Of a DNA stretch of 64,000 nt, positions 59,917-64,000 are shown piece by piece. A program made the translations under genes and the position numbers. Under the pieces are notes generated by a model. That model worked only from the letters and a program-made list of their open reading frames with translations, was not told where the DNA came from and made no database searches. The DNA is from Viscum album (Eukaryota > Streptophyta > Magnoliopsida > Santalales > Viscaceae): positions 1,900,740,644-1,900,804,643 of the forward strand of contig OY728163.1 in the NCBI GenBank assembly GCA_963277665.1, read 5' to 3'. The first letter of the stretch is position 1. Every line of letters begins with the position of its first letter.

Positions 59917-62596
59917 TGTAACACCATGATCTATCCTTCATCTCATCCCAATTTTAATTCTATTTTTCTATTAATTTTCTTTTTATTATTTTAATCAATT
60001 TTATTTATTTTTTATGTAGTTGTGATGTGGCAGTGGCTAATATATTACCTCAATGATATCTATAGGACTAATATACCATGAATTTTTATTTTAAATTTAT
60101 TTAATCACTAATAGTATTTTTTATATAATGTTGAATCATTATAGAATAGTTTTGATAGGTTTGGTGGAGTTGGTAATTTTTTTTTGGAAAATACTTATTT
60201 TGCTTTAAATTATTTATTTTTGATGTGATTCCATGGATTTGAGATTTGTTAAATAATTTTGTAAAACTGTAATAACAATTATATTTTTGATAAAAATATT
60301 GATTTAAACTTATAAATGATTTAAATTATAACCATAACAGAAATTTATTTCAAAATTTGTATATCATAAAACTTAATATGGTTTATGAAAATGTGAAACT
60401 CATGAGAACACGGTTTGACCACAAAAATTCTCCCCAATCCCAAGAGGTTTCCAAGCCTATTTTTTACCCTCATTATTTTTTTAATTTCTTCTTAGTTTAT
60501 TGAGGTATGTTTGGAAACATATAAATTCTTATTTCCAATTTTATTCTTTTTTTTAGGATTCAAGAATTGTGTTTAATAAAATTAATGCACCATTTTGAAA
60601 GTCCATTTTTATATTGGACACTATTTTCAAGACCTAATTTGCATAAATTCTTTTAATAATCCCCCTATATCCATTAAAAAATTGTGAGGAAGCCACAATC
60701 TTATCCGATTATTCCAATTTACATTGAAAAAGATGTATCTTTTTACATATTATTGAACACTAGTATGGCAGAGTAATCTTTCTAAAGATGTTGAAATAAA
60801 TTTTAATAAGTTTTTTATATTACATTTAGTTTTTTTGGAGAAATAAATATTTATAATATTTTACGATGACCAAAAATTTCAATCATTTTTGGATTTAAAT
60901 TTTAGTAACTAATTGATGATAAAAATCTCCCACTTTTCCCATAAATGTTGGATTCTTACCAAAAATTAAATGTCTAACTTTGTGTTGAGAAAATGAAAAA
61001 GAGGGGGAAATGTGGATGTAATATACCATTGAGGCTAAATAAAATCAAGTATTGGCCTATAAAAAATGGAAGTGTTGATTAATATTTTTCTTAGATAAAT
61101 TGGAGTGCGTGTGTGTAACATCTTGTTATCGTATTTAACATATTTATAGATCCTTTTTTAATTTCCTTTTTTATTGGGAACATTTTTGGACTTTAAAGGA
61201 TGTATATAATTTTTCATGGAAATGACCTAATGTTAAGTGATATATTTTTTTGAATTAATGGAGTTCATGAATAAAAGTTTATAAGGAATTAATGGGTCTC
61301 TTTACATGGGTTTAATGATTTTCAATGTTTTTTTGGAATTTTTATAGGAATTGGCTATGTGCTATATGTAGGAAAGATTCACATTATAAATTCTATTCAT
61401 GACTGGAATCCATCAATTTTTATAATCCATGAAATAGTTTCAGGAAGTGAAATCTTAAAAAAATGTGAATTATTTTATAAGATATGGAAAATATGAGATT
61501 GTAATTTTTAACCAGAGGTAATGCATTTTTAATCATATACACCACCCAAGAATTTTTTGTTTTGAATCAAGTATTCACATTCTTATTTCCATGGGTCCAA
61601 TGGGTTTTTGGGATCTACTTCCTGAAATCTTTTTATTCTGCATGCAGATTCTTCCTCTAAACCCTTAGTAATACACCATGATATTTTTGGATTATTTCTT
61701 GCTATTTGGATATATCACTATGGTATTTTATCCATGGAGAGTTTCTTTCTATGGATTTCTCCTTTTATGTGACCTCACTTTGGAATCATTGTGATATATT
61801 GTTTTTTGAATGAATAATATTTTGATCTAGATGATTTCTATATATGATTTCCTTGTAGATATTATTTGAGTATGTTTATCATTGTTGTTTTCTATTTTTT
61901 GTAATGATTTAATCGATTGATTAATGGTTGGTCATTACATATGATTTTCCCTAAAATATAAACCCTAAGATACATGATTGATTTGAAATGGGTATTTATA
62001 TTATTTAGAAACATATATTTGAGATGATTTATTTATTATTTTGATAAAGGCATGATTTTTCTGAAAAAAAATGAATTTTAGTAGAATTCTAATTGTTGGG
62101 TGGATTTAAAAAATTTGATGGCATGATTTAGATATTTACTTAGTGAAATTATTTGGTATGTAAACTTTAAATAAATTTAAAAAATAGATATTTTTTGAAA
62201 AGAAATGAATTAATGATTCATATGATATTTTATTGAAATGATAAAGGAATTTTCAAAACTAAAATCTAGGATACTATATTATAAAGGGATTAGAAATGAT
62301 TTATATCTCTATTATTGATTGAATTATTGACAAAATAACATGTGATCCTGGGTATTTTTTGTGCAGTTTGGATAGACATACTAGGACCTAATAACCTAGA
62401 ACTGAATTGGAGATAATAACACTAATGTAATCATATTTTGACATGATTTTCATCAATGGGTAATTATTCCATAATAGCTAGAGTCATGGTATGTGTGAAA
62501 AAATTCAGATAATATCCCTAATTGAGTTTTGTAATAATCCTAATGCAAGAAATATCAAGAAACATGTATTATTAGAAGTGGATATGATATGATTTA
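59917..62596. other. Unclassified AT-rich DNA with degraded LTR-like start
   Basis: At 59917 TGTAACACCATGATCTATCC resembles the TGTAACACC start of gypsy LTRs. A GTGATGTGGCAGTGGC segment follows near 60023, of a type seen in such LTRs. Another TGTAACATC lies at 61114. I found no partner repeat, ORF or convincing end; the rest is featureless. Confidence 0.35.
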
Positions 62597-64000
62597 TGTA
62601 ACATCTCATTACCTTGATCAGGTAAATTTCCACCTTTATAAGTTCTATTTTAGTTAAATATCCAACTATTTGACTTTTTTGGGAATACTACAGACAACAT
62701 AACATATACATGATTTGTACCTAAAGTACACGTTGTGTACTTGGTGCTGGTGCATGTCATGTATTTGGAGATCATGCTATGAACGGGGAGATCACATTGT
62801 GAGTTGGTACATGCCGTGTACCTAAGGTACATGTCATAAAGGGATTAAATATCAGTTTTTTCAACCCAAGGTGATCGGTTTTTTGACATACATATCCAGC
62901 ATAACCTACACGACGTAACCCATTAGTACACGTCATGACTCAGCCCGTGCCCAGTTTAATGTCATGCATTTGGATTTTCTCTCAGTCTACTTCATTCCAT
63001 AATTCATGGATCTTGACTTAGAAAAGTTTTGGTTCATTTTCTAGAGACTCAACTCCTTCTGGATTGAACCAAATAGCTTGGGATCTTCATTATTCTTGTG
63101 GTGTGATTCTCGGGCAAGTGTTCCCCCTCGTTATTCAAGTTTCTCTCTTCCTCTCCTCTTGGCAATTTAATTTATAATCTTTGGATTTATGGATCCATGT
63201 CTTATGGTGTTGGATATTGCTACTAGGTAGAGTTTTGAGGTCTTATAAACCTTCGTTCTCATTGAGAAGTGTGGTTTCAAGTGTCGTTCTTCAGGAATGA
63301 GGTAGTTGGTTCTGTCCTGTTATGCAAAATTTATTACCAATATATTTCTTGGATGATTTCAATTACTGATTTAAATTCAAATTATCAATCTTTATTTCAA
63401 TTGCTTTGATAAAACCCAATTCCATTAAATTAAGATATTTGAAATGGTTTTGTCATGAAAACTTGGAAAACCGCCAACTCTGTTGAATATGGGTTGGTTT
63501 ATGGAAATTGGAGGATTTAAAATGTTGAATTTAAATTATGGATTCGATGGAAATTATCTCAATTAAATTGGTGAAATAAATTGTGAAAATTAGTTACAAA
63601 AAGCATGAAATTAGTATTGAATGGATTTAAAACTCATGAAAATGGATTAAAATGATTTTATAGAAACCCGGTGATTTTATCTTTTGAAAATGCATGTTTT
63701 TGAATAAAACATGTTTTGGTTTTAAATGAAAAGGAATTTGTATTTTTGGAAATGGAAGAATGGGATTGATCATATTTTTATGCATTTTTAAACAATAGTT
63801 CACCCATCACGTTAGAGAGAATGAAATCCTTGGGTAGTTATTGGATTATTTGGATACATTCTACGCTATGACAACATTTTAAAACATACTTGTAATGGCC
63901 GAGAGCCACATGGTCCATCCCTTCACCAAATTTATGTTGTTTGGAATGCCCTGGATCCATCTTGCCCGGTTCCTAAGGGTGGTGTATCGGTGGCAGTATG
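62597..64000 (+). repeat. Probable chromovirus LTR on the plus strand, cut by the window end
   Basis: It starts TGTAACATCTCATTACC. A CpG-bearing block with inverted GTACACG/CGTGTAC-type repeats follows at about 62715-62945, like the U3 of the Tekay LTRs. Pyrimidine-rich leader sequence with TTTCTCTCTTCCTC near 63140 comes next, and then GAGGTAGTTGG at about 63297, matching the GAGGTAGGTGG of the Tekay LTRs (minus strand, near 19220). The order of these marks agrees with the Tekay LTR read 5' to 3'. The partner LTR and internal region would lie beyond 64000. Confidence 0.5.

Noticed and set aside
59917..61310. A solo LTR from 59917 to about 61306 with a TGGG target duplication
   Set aside because: Only four flanking bases match, the end lacks a convincing CA context, and no second copy is available to confirm the boundaries.
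1..64000. CRISPR array, tRNA or rRNA genes, organelle-derived insertions
   Set aside because: The only regular repeats are the 189 bp LTR modules and the Sirevirus minisatellite. No rRNA-like or tRNA cloverleaf sequence was noticed by reading, though a covariance-model scan was not possible.

Overview
The window is intergenic DNA from a flowering plant, very probably one with a large genome. It is AT-rich and holds no intact host gene. Almost everything recognisable is nested, decayed LTR retrotransposons typical of angiosperms: Tekay/Del-type chromoviruses (Ty3/gypsy) and a Sirevirus-type Ty1/copia element. I cannot name the family or species. No rRNA, tRNA, CRISPR array or bacterial-type operon was seen.

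Largest-scale structure: a segment of about 12.7 kb is tandemly duplicated. Copy D1 runs from about 31 to 47029 and copy D2 from about 47030 to 59722. D2 is uninterrupted; D1 is stretched to 47 kb by two later insertion events. Each copy carries the same decayed minus-strand chromovirus: about 550 bp of its left (3') LTR, gag-pol remnants, a primer-binding site (PBS), and a 2.45 kb right (5') LTR. About 4 kb of anonymous flank follows, ending in a possible gene fragment. The duplication boundary cuts through the left LTR.

Insertion 1 in D1 (6203-28999, target duplication TGCAT/TTCAT) is a minus-strand gypsy-like element with unusually long LTRs (5.2 kb each) and only 2.5 kb of internal DNA. 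That DNA carries a PBS, a polypurine tract and a gag-type zinc-knuckle ORF but no recognisable polymerase, so it is a non-autonomous, LARD/TR-GAG-like element. Each LTR holds an array of about six ~189 bp modules. A full Tekay-type element (17658-27455, minus strand, target duplication AATTT) lies inside its right LTR.

Insertion 2 in D1 (34175-45633, plus strand, target duplication ATTTT) is a Sirevirus-type copia element. It has gag, protease, integrase, RT and RNase H, then a spacer with TCACCGTGA repeats, a roughly 2.7 kb envelope-like ORF, and duplicated polypurine tracts before the 3' LTR. Every coding region is broken by stops, frameshifts or catalytic substitutions. D2 keeps the empty target site of both insertions, which fixes the order of events: old chromovirus, tandem duplication, LARD-like and Sirevirus insertions, with Tekay inserted after the LARD-like element.

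Right of D2 (59723-64000) is anonymous AT-rich DNA with a degraded LTR-like start near 59917, then what looks like the first 1.4 kb of a plus-strand chromovirus LTR from 62597 to the window end.
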